64,000 nt of DNA from Gnetum montanum. Lineage: Eukaryota > Streptophyta > Gnetopsida > Gnetales > Gnetaceae. The stretch lies in contig MNCI01002956.1 in NCBI GenBank assembly GCA_015680685.1, forward strand, positions 223,844 through 287,843, written 5' to 3'. The notes beneath the pieces were generated by a model that saw only the letters and a program-made list of their open reading frames with translations, was not told the origin of the DNA and made no database searches. This document shows, in pieces, positions 24,110 to 35,968 of this stretch (its first letter is position 1; every line of letters begins with the position of its first letter). Made by a program: the position numbers and the translations under genes.

Positions 24110-24625
24110 AAAAAAATTCATTAGGGGTCCGAAAAGACCTTAAACTAGTAATCCTAGCAATCGCAACACAACCAGTCCGAAAAGACCTTAAACTAAGCAA
24201 TCCTAGCGTAGTTGCACCCCTAATGGTCCGGAAAGATCCTAAACTAGCAGTTTCAACTCATTGCGTTCACAGTCTGCAATGATGCTAAACTAACAACACC
24301 ATATGCTTACATGGGTGGTTTTCGCATCTTCTTCCACAATGGTAGTGTCGTAATTTCTAGAAGTTTCGTGTCTTCATGTCAGTAGTTCGTATTTTCTCAT
24401 TGATGATTTGGTACTTCTCATACTTGTAGTTTTCCACTTTGCATACTATCATTTTGCATGTTAATATTTTGCATGTTACAATTTGATAGTCTGAAATGAC
24501 ACTAAACTAGCAATTTGTCATTTGCATATTGACAGTCACACAACTTCACACTTTACATCAGTATTTTTACACCTTTAGCAGTTCTACACTCTTGTGTCTT
24601 GGCAGTCCACCTTGACCTTAAACTA
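24110..24625 (+). repeat. AAACTAGCA-type repeat cluster (antisense gene / RT boundary)
   Basis: Units such as GGTCCGAAAAGACCTTAAAC, TCCGGAAAGATCCTAAACTA, TCTGAAATGACACTAAACTA and CACCTTGACCTTAAACTAGC, irregularly spaced. They lie between the start of the antisense gene and the RT frame, and are the same family as at 19,130 and 28,240. Confidence 0.7.
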
Positions 24626-24749
24626 GCAAACTTTCAACCTTTACACCATCACACTTTCCAAGTTGCATCTCATCGTTGCTTTGCAAACTTTCATTATACA
24701 CAATCTCTTCCAATAGACACCTATTAACCAGGCTTTTATTTTATGTTGG

Positions 24750-25895
24750 TAGGTCAAGCAAGAGATGGAAATCCATCGTGACCTTTCAATGCCTTTAACG
24801 TTAGCAGGGCCACAGGGCAACCTCACGAGACAGTTGAACCCCAACATGATCGACTAGGGGTTGACCAAAACTAGCACTATAGCAGCCTTAGAAGCATCCC
24901 CAGACTGGCCCAAGCATCTGGTCCAAGCCTTGGACTTAGAGGCTAGGGATATAACTGAGGACCCTCTCTTTGAGATACTTGTAACCACATTAAAGGGGGA
25001 GGTAAAGACATTAAGACTTAGCTCCCTCCTAGACACACAAATGCACAAAAGCGTAGCCAAGATTCTTCAAGACAACATTGATGTCTTTTCATGGTCGTAC
25101 AGTGACATGCCAGGTCTAGATCCGTGGCTGATTCAGCACAACATTGTCCTAGACCCACACATGAAGGCAATCAAGTAGAAGGCTCGCAAAGTTAAGCTAG
25201 AAATCGCACTAGCTGTGAGGGATGAAATCACCAAGCTATACCAAGAAAGTTTCATATGCATGGTTGACTATTTAGAGTGGGTTTCTAACATCATTGTGGT
25301 TTTAAAGAAAATTGGAGGAATACAAATCTGTATACACTTCTGGGACTTGAAAAAAGCAACAATCAAGAACAACTTCCTACTTTCAAGTATTGATCAGCTC
25401 ATTGATACCATGGCTGGACATGCTCTGCTATCTTTCATGGATGGTTTCTTTGGATACAACCAAATCTGCATTAACCTAGAGCATCAGCTGTCAACAACCT
25501 TCATGACCACATGGGGGACCTTCTACAATACCATGATGCCCTTCGGGCTCAAGAATGATGGAGCAATCTACCAGTGAGCCATGACTTACATTTTTAGTGA
25601 TTACATCCTAGAAACATTAAATGACTATGTGGATGATATAGTAGTCAAGTCCAAGGAGGCAGTTGATCACCCACACAACCTAGGGGTAGTCCTCAAATGC
25701 TACCAAATGCACGAATTACGTTTCAATCCTAAGAAGTGCATCTTCGGGGTGAAAACTAGATGCATGTTAGGGTTCGTAGTATCAAAGGTTGGAATATGGG
25801 TGGACCCTGACAAAGTCAAGGCCATCATCAAACTGGCGCCTCCCACAAACCTTAAGGAGCTACGTGGTTTGCAAGGTAGGGTACAGTTCATTTGA
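24750..25895 (+). pseudogene. T1 reverse transcriptase
   Basis: RNA-dependent DNA polymerase of a Tat-lineage gypsy element. The frame opens just after TATGTTGGTAG (an intron-acceptor-like site at about 24,745-24,755) and reads through a pre-RT region (DVFSWSYSDMPGLDP at about 25,080-25,125). The fingers and palm follow: FLLSSIDQLIDTMAG, FMDGFFGYNQI, MPFGLKND. The catalytic box is intact as YVDD at 25,626-25,637, then CIFGVKTRCMLGFVVS and the thumb (PPTNLKELRGLQG). Stops at about 25,176, 25,575 and 25,893 break it; of these 25,176 and 25,575 are at places where Gln/Arg would be expected. T2 has lost this domain entirely. Confidence 0.85.
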
Positions 25896-26440
25896 AGGTT
25901 TATAGCAAGGTTGACCAACAAGTTACACCCCATGCAACATCTTCTAAAGAAAGGGATTAACTTCAAGTGGACAACCCAGTTTCAATAAGCCTTGGATGAC
26001 CTAAAGAAGGAACTCTCACACCTCTCGATTGTGCATCCACCACAAAGGGATAAACCCTTCTTTATCTACCTCGCCACCTCTGACACATCTGTCATAGCAC
26101 TACTATGTTAGAAGCAAGATGACGGCTCTGAGATACCAATGTATTATCTGAGTCATGCACTAATAGTGCATGAGGCAAAATACAATGAAGTGGAGAGGAA
26201 TTTCCTAGCCTTAGTGTTGGCACTAAAGAAGTGGTGGCATTACTTGTTCCACGGTACAACCAACATCATTTGCAAAAGAAATATACTCTGGGCTATCAGT
26301 AACAACCTATACGAAAGTAGCAGGATAGCCTGATGGAAGGCAATAATCGCGGAGTTCGATTTACGCTATGTAAGTCAATCGTCAACAAAGGGTCAAGCCA
26401 TAGCGACCCAACTCACGGCCTCGCCAGTCGACAACTAGGC
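25896..26440 (+). pseudogene. T1 RNase H (gypsy type)
   Basis: First RNase H domain after RT. It reads HPMQHLLKKGINFKW, then PFFIYLATSDTSVIALL, PMYYLSHAL and AKYNEVERNFLALVLALKKW (ending about 26,234), the order found in gypsy RNase H. It ends with FDLRYVSQSSTKGQA-like sequence at about 26,355-26,400. Stops at about 25,987, 26,108 and 26,331 are present. It degrades the RNA strand during replication in an active element. Confidence 0.8.
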
Positions 26441-26444
26441 AACC

Positions 26445-27056
26445 ATGGACCCCGAATTCCTAGACAAATATGTTAGTAATGTCAACATCATCCCATCACA
26501 TTTTGAAGCCACCTTATATTTCGATGGCACCTCAACTCCGCAAGGAGGTAGTGCCATTGCCATAATCATGTTCCCCTCTGGGGAAATGCATCCATTTGCT
26601 TATCGATTTGCATGCCCTTGCACCAACAACGTGGCAGAATATGAGGTGCTACTTAGAGGTCTCTTAACTACCCAAGAATTGTGCATACAACACCTAGCAA
26701 TCTGAGGAGATTCACAACTAGTCATGAATCCAATCATCGAGGTCTACGCCTACAAGGCTACGCACCTGCAACCCTACTGCGACCTAGCAAAAATCCTGCT
26801 TAAGCAATTTTCAACCATAGATTTGCAACACGTGCCATGGAAAAAGAACATTGTGGTAGATGCCTTAGCTACCCTTGCGTTAAACATCCCATCACATTCC
26901 TTGGAAAACCTACCAACCTCGATTATAGAGTACATAGTGCCTATCACTCAGGTGGAACACGTGGCCTCTGTCGGTGCTGCGGATACCCAAGAGTGGTATG
27001 CCAACATTAAAGCTTATCTACAGCATGGTGAACCCCCAGGTGGATTGACATCTACC
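26445..27056 (+). pseudogene. T1 second RNase H (archaeal-like) and linker
   Basis: A second, differently built RNase H: TLYFDGTSTPQGGSAIAI supplies the first Asp, NNVAEYEVLLRGL the Glu, and after one stop GDSQLVMNP the next Asp. A tail with QHVPWKKNIVVDALA completes the domain. Two RNase H domains in tandem mark the Tat lineage of plant gypsy elements (established). The stop at 26,703 splits it. The linker to integrase runs to about 27,056. Confidence 0.82.
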
Positions 27057-28234
27057 TAGAGAGATGCAATCCGTAAGCGTGCTTGGTAATACGTGCTTAT
27101 GGGAAATGATGCCTTGTGCCGACATTCCTATGACAGGATATTGCTAGCATGCATGGGTGGCAAGTAGGCACAAAAGGTAGTTAATGAATTTCATGAGGGG
27201 CTTTGCAGTGGACACATAGCACCTAGGGCTATGGATGCAAAATTAGATGCCTAGGGTACTATTGACCCTACATGGAGCATGACTACCTAACAAAAGCCAA
27301 GATGTGCGACACATGCTAGAGATACACAAATCTCATACACATCTCGCCTACAGACCTGCACCCAACGCAAATCACATGGCCTTTCCAATGATGGGGACTA
27401 GACCTCATAGGACCCATCATGCCTAAGTCCTCCGTAGGGCATAGCTTTATTATCACCACCATTGAGTCTTTTCCTAAGTGGCTGGAAACTATTCCCCTAA
27501 GGAAAACGACGTCTCAGCAAATTTTCCATTTCATCCTCGATAACATCGTAACAAGGTTTGGGCTTCCGATGACTATTATGATCGACAATGGACCATAGTT
27601 TAGTAGTATAGAAACCTGAACCTTCTGTAGCAATCTAGGCATTAAGCACTCATTTTCCTCTCCGTACTATCCACAGGTGAACAAGCAAGTGAAGGCTACA
27701 AATAAGTCCATCATCAACTTGCTAAAGTGGATGCTTTACAACAGCAAGAGGCAGTGACATGAGAAAATCCTCTACGTTCTATGGGCCTACTGAACAACGT
27801 GTAGGACCGCAACAAGTAAGACCCCTTATAGCCTTGTTTATGCATTTGAAGCTGTGTTGCCTCTTGAGTTGCAGGTACCCTCACTCCAGATTATCCTATC
27901 TGACGTTGTGAGCAAAGCCCAGAATAACGAGTCGTGAATTATCAACCTTGAATCAATAGAAGAGGAGTGTGCACAGACGTTGAGATGCATCGAGCACTAC
28001 CAAAGCAAGCAGCATCAGAAGCACCATGCAGACCTGCATCGACGACCAATACATAAGGGATACCTCATCCTCAAGGCCATCCATGAGCACTTGAGCAAAT
28101 TCTCAGCCAACTGGGAAGGTTCTTATGTGGTCACTAAAGCCTTTTGGAAAGGAGCCTTCAAGCTGGTGGAAATAGACGACAATGAGTTTGCCAACCCGAT
28201 GAATCACTCGTATCTTAAGTCGTACTACGTCTGA
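27057..28234 (+). pseudogene. T1 integrase
   Basis: Integrase with a His-Cys region (NEFHEGLCSGHIAPRAM at about 27,185-27,235), then WPFQWWGLDLIGPIM with the first catalytic Asp and TRFGLPMTIMIDNGP with the second. In the third position the consensus Glu block reads NKQVKATNK (about 27,677-27,705), so Glu is replaced by Lys. T2 keeps NGQAEATNK. The C-terminal part (27,980-28,234) is open and ends NPMNHSYLKSYYV. Several stops and a frame change near 27,240 also inactivate it. Confidence 0.82.
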
Positions 28235-28239
28235 AGTGC

Positions 28240-28575
28240 AACGACAACCACCACCATCCGCTATGACAATAAACTAGCAACAACACTGAGCAACGTCCAC
28301 AACGACGATAAACTAGCAGCATCAAGCAACATCTGCTACAACATTAAACTCGTAACGCCAGCAACAAGCAGCATCCACTATGATGTTAATCTAGGGGCAA
28401 CCATCCGCTACGAATTTAAACTAGCACTTCTAGTCTACTATGACTATAAATTGGCACGGCACGTCCGCTATGATGATAAACTGGCATGTACGGTCTGTTG
28501 GGACCTTAAACCAGCACAGCAGTTCGTTGGGACTCTAAACTAGCACGCGGTCTACCAAGACCTTAAACTAGGTTC
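28240..28575 (+). repeat. AAACTAGCA-type repeat cluster after integrase
   Basis: About nine loose copies of a 30-45-bp unit with cores such as CCGCTATGATGATAAACTGG and GACCTTAAACTAG, starting right behind the integrase stop. T2 has the counterpart, inverted, at 42,990-43,345. Confidence 0.75.
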
Positions 28576-29524
28576 GCGTCACATCCCCAGCGTGCACCTA
28601 TGCCAAGTATGCATCGAACAAGCATGCACAGTGCTGACGTGTGGGTAGGACGTTGTAGTTCCAGAACATAGTTTACAACGCAATGGGAATGTGTTCTAGA
28701 GCACATGTGATGCTACCACCCTTGGCATCATGTTGACCCTTCAAAAATTTCGTAAGACATTACACTGGCCCTCTAGACCTATCGTCGCTAAGGCCCACTG
28801 CCCTAATAGTAGTTCCCTGGCCAGTTCCCTTAGCTAGAGTTTCAACAGTATTGTGGCCTAGCCACAATATTGTTACTCTCCAGTCCCCTACCAATGCCTC
28901 AACTTGCACGATGTTTAGCTATGTGATAACTGATCTTATAGTTGAACGGAGAATGCATGCCTTTGGTAGGGATTCCAAAGCATCTGCACTCACAACAACT
29001 CTTGGTGCCTTAGAGGCCAGCTCCTCCACGTCGGTGCTCTCAAGGTCACTGTTGGCCTTTCTTCTTTGGACACTGTTCACTAGCACGGGTGTCCAAGAGC
29101 TTCAACGATGTCTGCAGCCAGTAAGACCTTTGCCGTCACCGGCCAAGGGTGCATCTTGCTACAGCAGTAAGTGCTACGGCGTCGGAAAGTGAGTGCCTCA
29201 ACTAGCGCAGCTACTTTAGAGTGCAGATTCCATGGCGTGCGTAACATAGCTCGTTGCATGGGAAGCATCTATGGGTAGGTAAAAACCCTTCACGGATGTA
29301 ACACAACTCATCCCACAAAGGAAACACTTGTCCTACAAGAGGTTAAAGAATAGTGTCAGCCAAAGATGAAAACACGAATGAGTTCCTCATGAGCACTCTG
29401 ACGAGGGAATCTGCTAAAAATCATCTTTTCTCTCTGCCTTAACCTCTACAAAACCAATGCAACACTCTCAAGCGCAGCCAAGTGACATCCAGGTAATCAC
29501 CAAGCAGCAACGATAGCATTGCGC
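28576..29524 (+). other. T1 3' untranslated region
   Basis: No gene seen. The short open frames here (for example 28,851-29,192) have no recognisable domain and no counterpart in T2. Confidence 0.45.
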
Positions 29525-29612
29525 CTTCCATGGTGTTTCATTTTCTTTGTCGACATCTATCGAGCCCATTTTCCAGACGTTGACAAAGAGGGGTCAATGA
29601 AACACCCCAAAA
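29525..29612 (+). promoter_or_regulatory. T1 polypurine tract inside an inverted repeat
   Basis: ACAAAGAGGGGTCAA ends at the TG of the 3' LTR (29,598) and is the plus-strand primer site. GGTGTTTCATTTTCTTTGTC at 29,532-29,551 is the near-perfect reverse complement of the GACAAAGA...TGAAACACC region, so tract and LTR start can fold into one hairpin. T2 has the same arrangement. Confidence 0.7.
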
Positions 29613-29941
29613 AAATTCAAAGTCATTCTCACTTCACCTAGCCTTGCAATGTACATAGCACCACGATAGTTCTTTAGGAGGAGAATGCTCTGAGTTCAGG
29701 CGGACCAGTTCGGAAAATTTTCTACTTTAGGTGTAAACAGGCTCTACGGATCATCCTGTCTATCTACCTAAGTAGTGTGCCATGCCAAAAACCTACTCAG
29801 AAATAATGCGTGGAGTTGACAACAGTGCTCAAGATGCATGAAAGAGTATAGCAAGTTTTCTAAGTCATGAAGCCTGCTACGCTACGCTGCATCCCGCTAT
29901 GTAGCGTAGAAAGCTTCAGAAAATGATTTCAAAATGAAGAG

Positions 29942-29984
29942 CCATGCTACGCTATGCTACACTATGTAGCATAGTGTAGCATGG
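29942..29984. repeat. 43-bp near-perfect palindrome in the T1 LTR
   Basis: CCATGCTACGCTATG... on the left pairs with ...CATAGTGTAGCATGG on the right, with very few mismatches. It belongs to a cluster of GCTACGCTA/TAGCGTAGC words. Confidence 0.8.
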
Positions 29985-30560
29985 CAATCGTTATACAACC
30001 GATTTCCTCGTTCAACGTCAAGTCCTTCAACAATATCCCTTTTCGTCAGGAAGCGGTGAACCATGTTTGCTGCTACGCTACCCTGAGCTACAACGCGTAG
30101 CAATCCTACGGAAGAGACAGAAGGTAACTCAAAGGGGCAGAATTAGCAAGTTTGCAAGTCTCACAGAACCAAAGTTTGCAAATCAGCAAAGTTTTTCACA
30201 ACTAAGGCCAGTCGCTACGCTACATAGCATAGCATAGCGTAGCAAGCATGCAACACACATGTAGCGGAATGCACGACAAGATGCTAAGCTATGGTAAGGA
30301 TACTATGCTACAAAGCATAGCAAGGCATGCAGGTGGTTGTGCAACATCAATGCACTTCACCTAATTAGACCGTTGGCACACGTCTCCAGACGCTGACGGT
30401 GCAATTACGGCTTGATAGGCTCACAGTTACGGCATGGCAGGCTCGCATTACAATGGTCATGTAAGTCCAATGGTCATGCATGACACATGCAGCATAGACA
30501 AATCAATGTAGGCCCAAGGCACATGGGGTCCAAACTGCCCCTTTCACGTGCCCCTGGTCC

Positions 30561-30568
30561 TATAAATA
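30561..30568 (+). promoter_or_regulatory. TATA box of the T1 LTR
   Basis: TATAAATA, about 960 bases into the LTR and about 640 before its end, in a GTCC-TATAAATA-CCCC context typical of plant LTR promoters. Confidence 0.65.
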
Positions 30569-31204
30569 CCCCAATGGACAGCATTCAAAGGGTTCAAATT
30601 TTTTCGGATTCCTAGACTTTTCCCCTCTCTAGCACTCAAGTTCTCTTCCCAGCACATTGTAACATCAAGCATTGTAAGCTTTCTATTTGAAAATGCAAAT
30701 AGTTAGCATTTTCATCTAACATTTTGTTCCATCCCCCTTCTACCACCTTAGTAGAATCCTTGCATTGTCAGCACCTAAGTCCGTGCCCAAGCACACAACC
30801 TATTTTTCTCTACACGTCCTGGTTACTCTCAGGATCTCTGCACTCCACCACATTGTGCAACCAACTGTATCGACTTTGACAGAGCGAAATTGTAGCTTTG
30901 GAGTAGTGCATTTTTCTAACTGCAATTTACTTTGTTTCCTGTTTATTGTTGTGTTTGGCACTATTTTCTACTTTATTTACTTTCAAGAATTACTTCGCAT
31001 TGCATTCCCATTGTCAAAACTATATATTGCAAAAGGCTATATAGATGTCGATTAAGTCCCTGTCTAATCAACCAGACCATTCAGGGCACCCCATATCTGC
31101 TCACACCCAGCATAGCCCTCCCACGGATATGGTGTTGAAACTGTCGCATCCACCGACCTATTGGTGTTTTCCAACCGCCGACATTTTCGGTCACTACAAT
31201 GACA

Positions 31205-31850
31205 AAGAGATAAATTAATTAAGCTAATGAGAAATGGAAAACAAGATCTAAACTAGCCTATGTGTGATGAGTATTTACTCTTAATCATCTGTATACATCT
31301 TGGACTTCATGAGACTACTTCTGGGATTGCGAAGCGTATGTCACTAGATGTGCCAAATGATACACTGCTAGATTACCAAGTACTTACACTTAAATGCTCA
31401 TGATTAAGGTATATGCATTCTGCTTAATGGTAGGAATAGTAAATAGAAATAAATGAAACATTTAACTAAAGAAAATAATAAATAATTAACAATTAAAAGC
31501 AACAATAATCTAAGTGGATGCTACAATGATGGGAGTAATCTTAATCTTTATTGCTAGTCATGTAACGTGTCCAAGCACGTCACACTGAAACAAAGGTGTC
31601 ATACGATTGCAAACATCACACTGTGGGCATGCACTGGGAATAATGGGACTCTAGGAAAGACTATCAAAAACTAAAAACTAAAACTATCTTCCCCTACGAC
31701 TTATTACTTCCCTCAATTGGGCACCCAGGTGTTGTATTTATAAGCTAGCCGAGAGGAGATGACATCAGATATCTAACATCTCTTCTTGGCTCTGATAGTG
31801 GGTATCCTACATTGGGGCTCCAACATTGGGTATCCAATGTCGAGGCCTAA
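31205..31850 (-). repeat. LTR fragment of the A/B family
   Basis: Matches 9,260-9,840 in the same orientation: CTAAACTAGCCTATGTG / CTAGACTAGCCTAAGTG, the CACTGGGATTACCAAG / TCTGGGATTGCGAAG block, then the TATAAATA (minus strand, 31,735-31,742). It is cut off where the T1 LTR ends, so T1 probably landed beside or in it. Confidence 0.55.
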
Positions 31851-34550
31851 CAAATTGATGACTCATTAAATAATAGTAAACTAAAGGATAAAATACTTTA
31901 GCAAAATACCCTAGTAAGCAGATTACATTTACTTATGTAAGAAATTATCAATAGTAATAACAATAAGCTAATTTATTGAAATGCATTTGACAACATTCAA
32001 GACTTAATAATATGCATTAAATTAAATAATTAAATTTATGAAAATTTATATATTGTAACACTCACTATCTTTCAAATTTCAATCATTCTTTGTGTATTTA
32101 ATTGGGAACTATCTTTGTTGTTTAGCATTACAATTTTTGTATCGCAATCATATTTATCTCTTTCATCTCATTCATGTTCATGCTTCTCTCTATGCTACCC
32201 CACCTCTTGTTTATGAGGATTCCTATCTTGATGTTTATGAGAATTCCTCTAGGGATTCCTCTTAGGACGCCTCTCTAGATTCTTTTCTAGAGTTTTGTCT
32301 TTATCCATTTTGGTTGATTCGTAATATTTCTTATTAGAACTTGAGAATAAGGTTGATGATGATGAGTTATTAAGGAAGTCATTTTAACTTTGCCTCTTTT
32401 CTAAAGGATATCTATTTTCATAGATTCGATCCTTGCTAAATGTCCTAAGCTTGAAAGGCCTCTTGGTTCTCCAATCATGCTTAGAATTAGTAGGATTTTC
32501 TACCAAGGAAGATCAAATCATTATGTTGTGTAGCTCATCACTTGTAAAACTAAATGAAAAATGTGAAGGATCCATTGAAATGTATCTTTAATAAAATAAT
32601 CTCCTTGACTAATTAGTTTCATCATCTTTTCTAATCGGGATATAGATGACATGATGTATTTTTTTCCAGGCTCATGTGTGAGCTTCATTTGTTCCAAATT
32701 GAACTAGGTCTCATCATGCTAGCAGGTTTTGGAAATTTTGCATTCAAGATAGTAACCACCTATAACATGAACCATTCTAGACCTCATCAACTTGGCCTAA
32801 AGCATGCAAAGAACTAATCTTTGAGGGTGCATCATAACATTTCCGTGCACATCTCTACATCAAAACTACTCATCTTGTTGAAAGATAAATATTTAAAATC
32901 CTACAACAATTAGGTATAATAATAACTAACACTAAACCACTAGCACCATCCCTAACAATGATATCAAATAAGAAGCAACAAGTACACGTAACTCTTAACC
33001 ATAAAATCTATAAACCTTGTGGTAGATGATGTCATAATCAATAAATAGACTAGCATGAATGGGGGGGGGAGTTAGATGATTGTAAATATTATGACCATTT
33101 TTTGGTATTTTGATGAGCTAAACAGGTGTGGTCTCAACATTATCATATTTCTTTGAGCCATCAAATTTCCTTAAAATGATCATTTTTAACAATTTAGGCC
33201 TTAATAGGCTCCTAATGATGGCTTCTAATCATTCTTGAGATGACAAACATCATTCTTAATACTTTCGACAACTATTAAAGATTTGAAATTGGGTATTTTA
33301 CCTAGGTGATGCCTACATGATGCTAGTGCTAGTGTCACCTACATAACAATTCATAAAATCATCATCTTTAGCATTGTTTTGGATCCTAAAAAGCTTTCAA
33401 TGTTCATCCTTGACCATTCCTATGATGGTAGATGTCAATTCTAGTATCTACAATGATCCTAGAAGGTTAGAATAAGAACCAAAGGTTTCAATAATGCTTC
33501 AATGACACTAAAGCTAGCATCAACATCAATGTCTAGCATCACTAGTAAAAAGACCCTTAACAAAACATCAACAATGACATTTTGAACTTCTACAGGCATC
33601 CAAAAGTTGGCCCTGACCATCTCCTAGAGGACTAGATTTAATTTTGGCAATTCTTATAGCCTTTCAAGGTCCAAAATAATAAGCTTTTCCTAGGTTACAT
33701 TGGGTAATGGTGATACCACTTGTAGGATGGTACTTGCATTAGTGTTACTTGCATTTCATGCCTTAAAAACTTATCTTATGATCCTAATTCTACTTTTTGC
33801 AAAGGCTCACTGATTAGCCTACATCATCCCTAAGGCAACAGACATTAGTTTTAGCAATTTTGACAACTTTTTAAAGGTTGAAAAGAACATGTTTTACCTT
33901 AGTTATGCTAAGGTTACCATTGCATCATGCTTTAAAACTCATCTTCAGATCATGTTTTAAACTTGTCTACCCTTTAACGACTAGTCTATATCATCCTTGA
34001 AATCATGAGCATAAGTTTTGGTGATTTTGGAGGTTCTAGAATGCTTAAATTAGCATGTTTCACCTACATTATGCTTAAGTGACACTGATGCTGACTTTAG
34101 CATCATTGCATCATCTTTAAGTCATGATCTTAGCTTTTTGTAATGCCTAAAAATTTGGTTGTTGGAAAATTAAAAATTCCAGGTGAAGCAACCGAGCCTT
34201 GGATTCCAAGGACCTTCAAGAAAGAGGATCCAAGGTACCTTTGATGGTCTTGTTGATCACCCAAGGACTTAGGAAGTGTATATGAGATAAATAACTTAAA
34301 TAAAATCCAAATCTAATTAAAAAGAAAGTACAGAAATTAATCTTGGAATGAACTTTCACAACAAATGAACTAAACACTTTATTATAATAATAAAATATTG
34401 AAAAAGTATGAAAGTTAAAAGTGGTACAAGTTTTGTGCCTAAATGCACATAGAGTTTGCTTGGATAAAGCTTAAAGCATATTGAAGCCAAAAGGTTCCAT
34501 TCTATGGTCAGCCTCATGATCCAAGTACTTTTCAACTTCAATTACCAATA
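31851..34550. other. Non-genic AT-rich DNA
   Basis: No open frame or domain that I can support. A faint gag-like flavour on the minus strand around 32,880-32,270 is too decayed to call. Words such as GCATCATC and TTTAGCAT recur between 33,300 and 34,150 without a clear period. Confidence 0.4.
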
Positions 34551-34599
34551 CTCGTTAGTGGTTCTTAGCTTGGATCTACAACATTGGTGGCAAAAGGAA

Positions 34600-34995
34600 A
34601 AATGCTATGCAATGTTGGTGCAAGGTGGGTAAGGTAATTGTAATGTTTGTTGCCAAAGGGGTAAGGTATGTGCAACATTGGTTATGAAGGAGGTAAGGTA
34701 TGTGCAAAGTTGGTTGCAAAAGGGGTAAGGTATGTGTAGCATTGATTACCAATGGGGTAAGGTATGTGAAGTGTTGATCCCAAAGGGAACAAAGTAATTA
34801 GAGTGTTGGTTGCCAATTGGGGTAAGGTATGTGTAGCATTGATTACAAATGAGGTAATGTATGTGCAACATTGGTTGCAAAGGACGAAAGGTATATGCAA
34901 TGTTGGTTACCAAGGGAGTAAGATATGTGCAACATTGGTTGCCAAGGGGGTAAGATATGTGTAGAGTTGGTTGCCAAGGAGGGTAAGGCATGTGC
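34600..34995. repeat. Minisatellite, unit about 35-40 bp
   Basis: Around ten diverged units of GGTAAGGTATGTGCAACATT followed by GGTTGCCAAGGGG-type sequence. The overlapping minus-strand open frames here, rich in His, Thr and Tyr, are products of the repeat and not genes. Confidence 0.85.
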
Positions 34996-35214
34996 GTGAC
35001 TTTTTGGTATTGGAAAATTGCTTTGAGAGTCTCTAATGCTTAGTTAATTGCCAATTTTCCAAGAGTCCTTTCAAAGTGTTGGAATATGATTTAAATAGGT
35101 TGCTGATATCTAATTTGGTGTTATAATTTTTTTTCCATGATTTTTGACAAATTGAGATAATTTGCATGTGTGAGAGGCCATTATTTCTAGTGTAGTTATC
35201 CATATTTGAAATGT

Positions 35215-35765
35215 TTTGGTGCATCTAGGACATCAAAACCACTCTAGGTACCAAAAATAGTGAACAAATGTTTTCAAGTATGTTGGCTTCACCTATCTGC
35301 ACTAGCTTCATGGGAACTATGTTGGCATCTTGGGATCCATACTGAAATTGGTGGAGTAATGCTAGCTTTGTGGCATCCAAGGTAGGTTTTGTGGCAACTA
35401 TGTTATGTTTTGTTGGGAAAATGAAAACCCAACACCTCCAACACTAGGTGTAGGTGGTTCTAGTGTAGTTAAGGCTATACCCCTACAGAAACCCATGAAA
35501 ATTCTAAATTTGGCAGTTATCAAGGCACATTTAGCCATTCCAAGCCCAATTATAGACATGACATGATTTGTTTTTACTTGGTAAGTGAGGATATGATGAC
35601 TTATAAGGTATTTTTCAGCCCCACAAGTTTAAGTATGTGAGATTGTAACTCATGGGCTTCAAACCGCACATTTTACAATAAAAACCTAGTCTCAAGTGTA
35701 GGGAGGAAGAGTACAATGCTAAAAGGCTACAACATGCATTTTTTAGTGGTGCTTCATTGGTCCTT
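35215..35765 (-). repeat. LTR fragment shared with 60,525-60,895, with polypurine hairpin
   Basis: Shares ordered blocks with 60,525-60,895: GGGAACTA, TTGGGATCCA, TGGTGGAGTAATGCTA, GATGACTTAT, TTTAAGTATGTGAGATTG and CAACATGCATTT. Read on the minus strand it begins TGAAGCACC. The flank 35,766-35,840 matches the T2 tract (CATCGACAAAGAA, ACAAAACACCAT). So this is probably the 3' LTR of another minus-strand element whose body is gone. Confidence 0.5.
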
Positions 35766-35968
35766 ATTTGATAATGTTTGGAGGATTGACCTTAGAGACA
35801 TCGACAAAGAATACAAAACACCATTGTAGGTCCATCATTAACGTTTCCTTTCCGTGCTTGATTCAGTAGTGTTGAACCATGCCAAAGAGTGCTTGTGATG
35901 ATGGGATAAGGTTACGATGATGTGACAGAGGTTGAAGGCTATATTAAATTATGGGAAAATGGTCACAA

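Larger units (their letters stand above)
29598..31198 (+). repeat. T1 3' LTR
   Basis: 1,601 bp from TGAAACACCCC to TTTCGGTCACTACA. Both ends match T2 LTR ends (TGAAACACCAC and TTTCGG...TACA), although the interiors differ. It holds a TATA box at 30,561, a palindromic TAGCGTAGC/GCTACGCTA-rich block at 29,870-30,320, and a pyrimidine-rich R/U5-like part. The open frame at 30,765-31,055 lies in the LTR and is not a gene. The 5' LTR partner is not in the window. Confidence 0.7.

Noticed and set aside
28851-29268. Short frames after T1 integrase, possible env-like gene
   Set aside because: No signal peptide, membrane segment or counterpart in T2; ordinary chance frames.
30765-31055. 96-codon frame in the T1 LTR
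   Set aside because: Lies in the R/U5 part of the LTR, Phe-rich, not kept in T2 LTRs.
32270-32880. Possible minus-strand gag remnant
   Set aside because: Only vague composition similarity; no motif could be placed.
34682-34991. Two overlapping minus-strand ORFs rich in His, Thr and Tyr
   Set aside because: Translation of a minisatellite; no domain and no start context.
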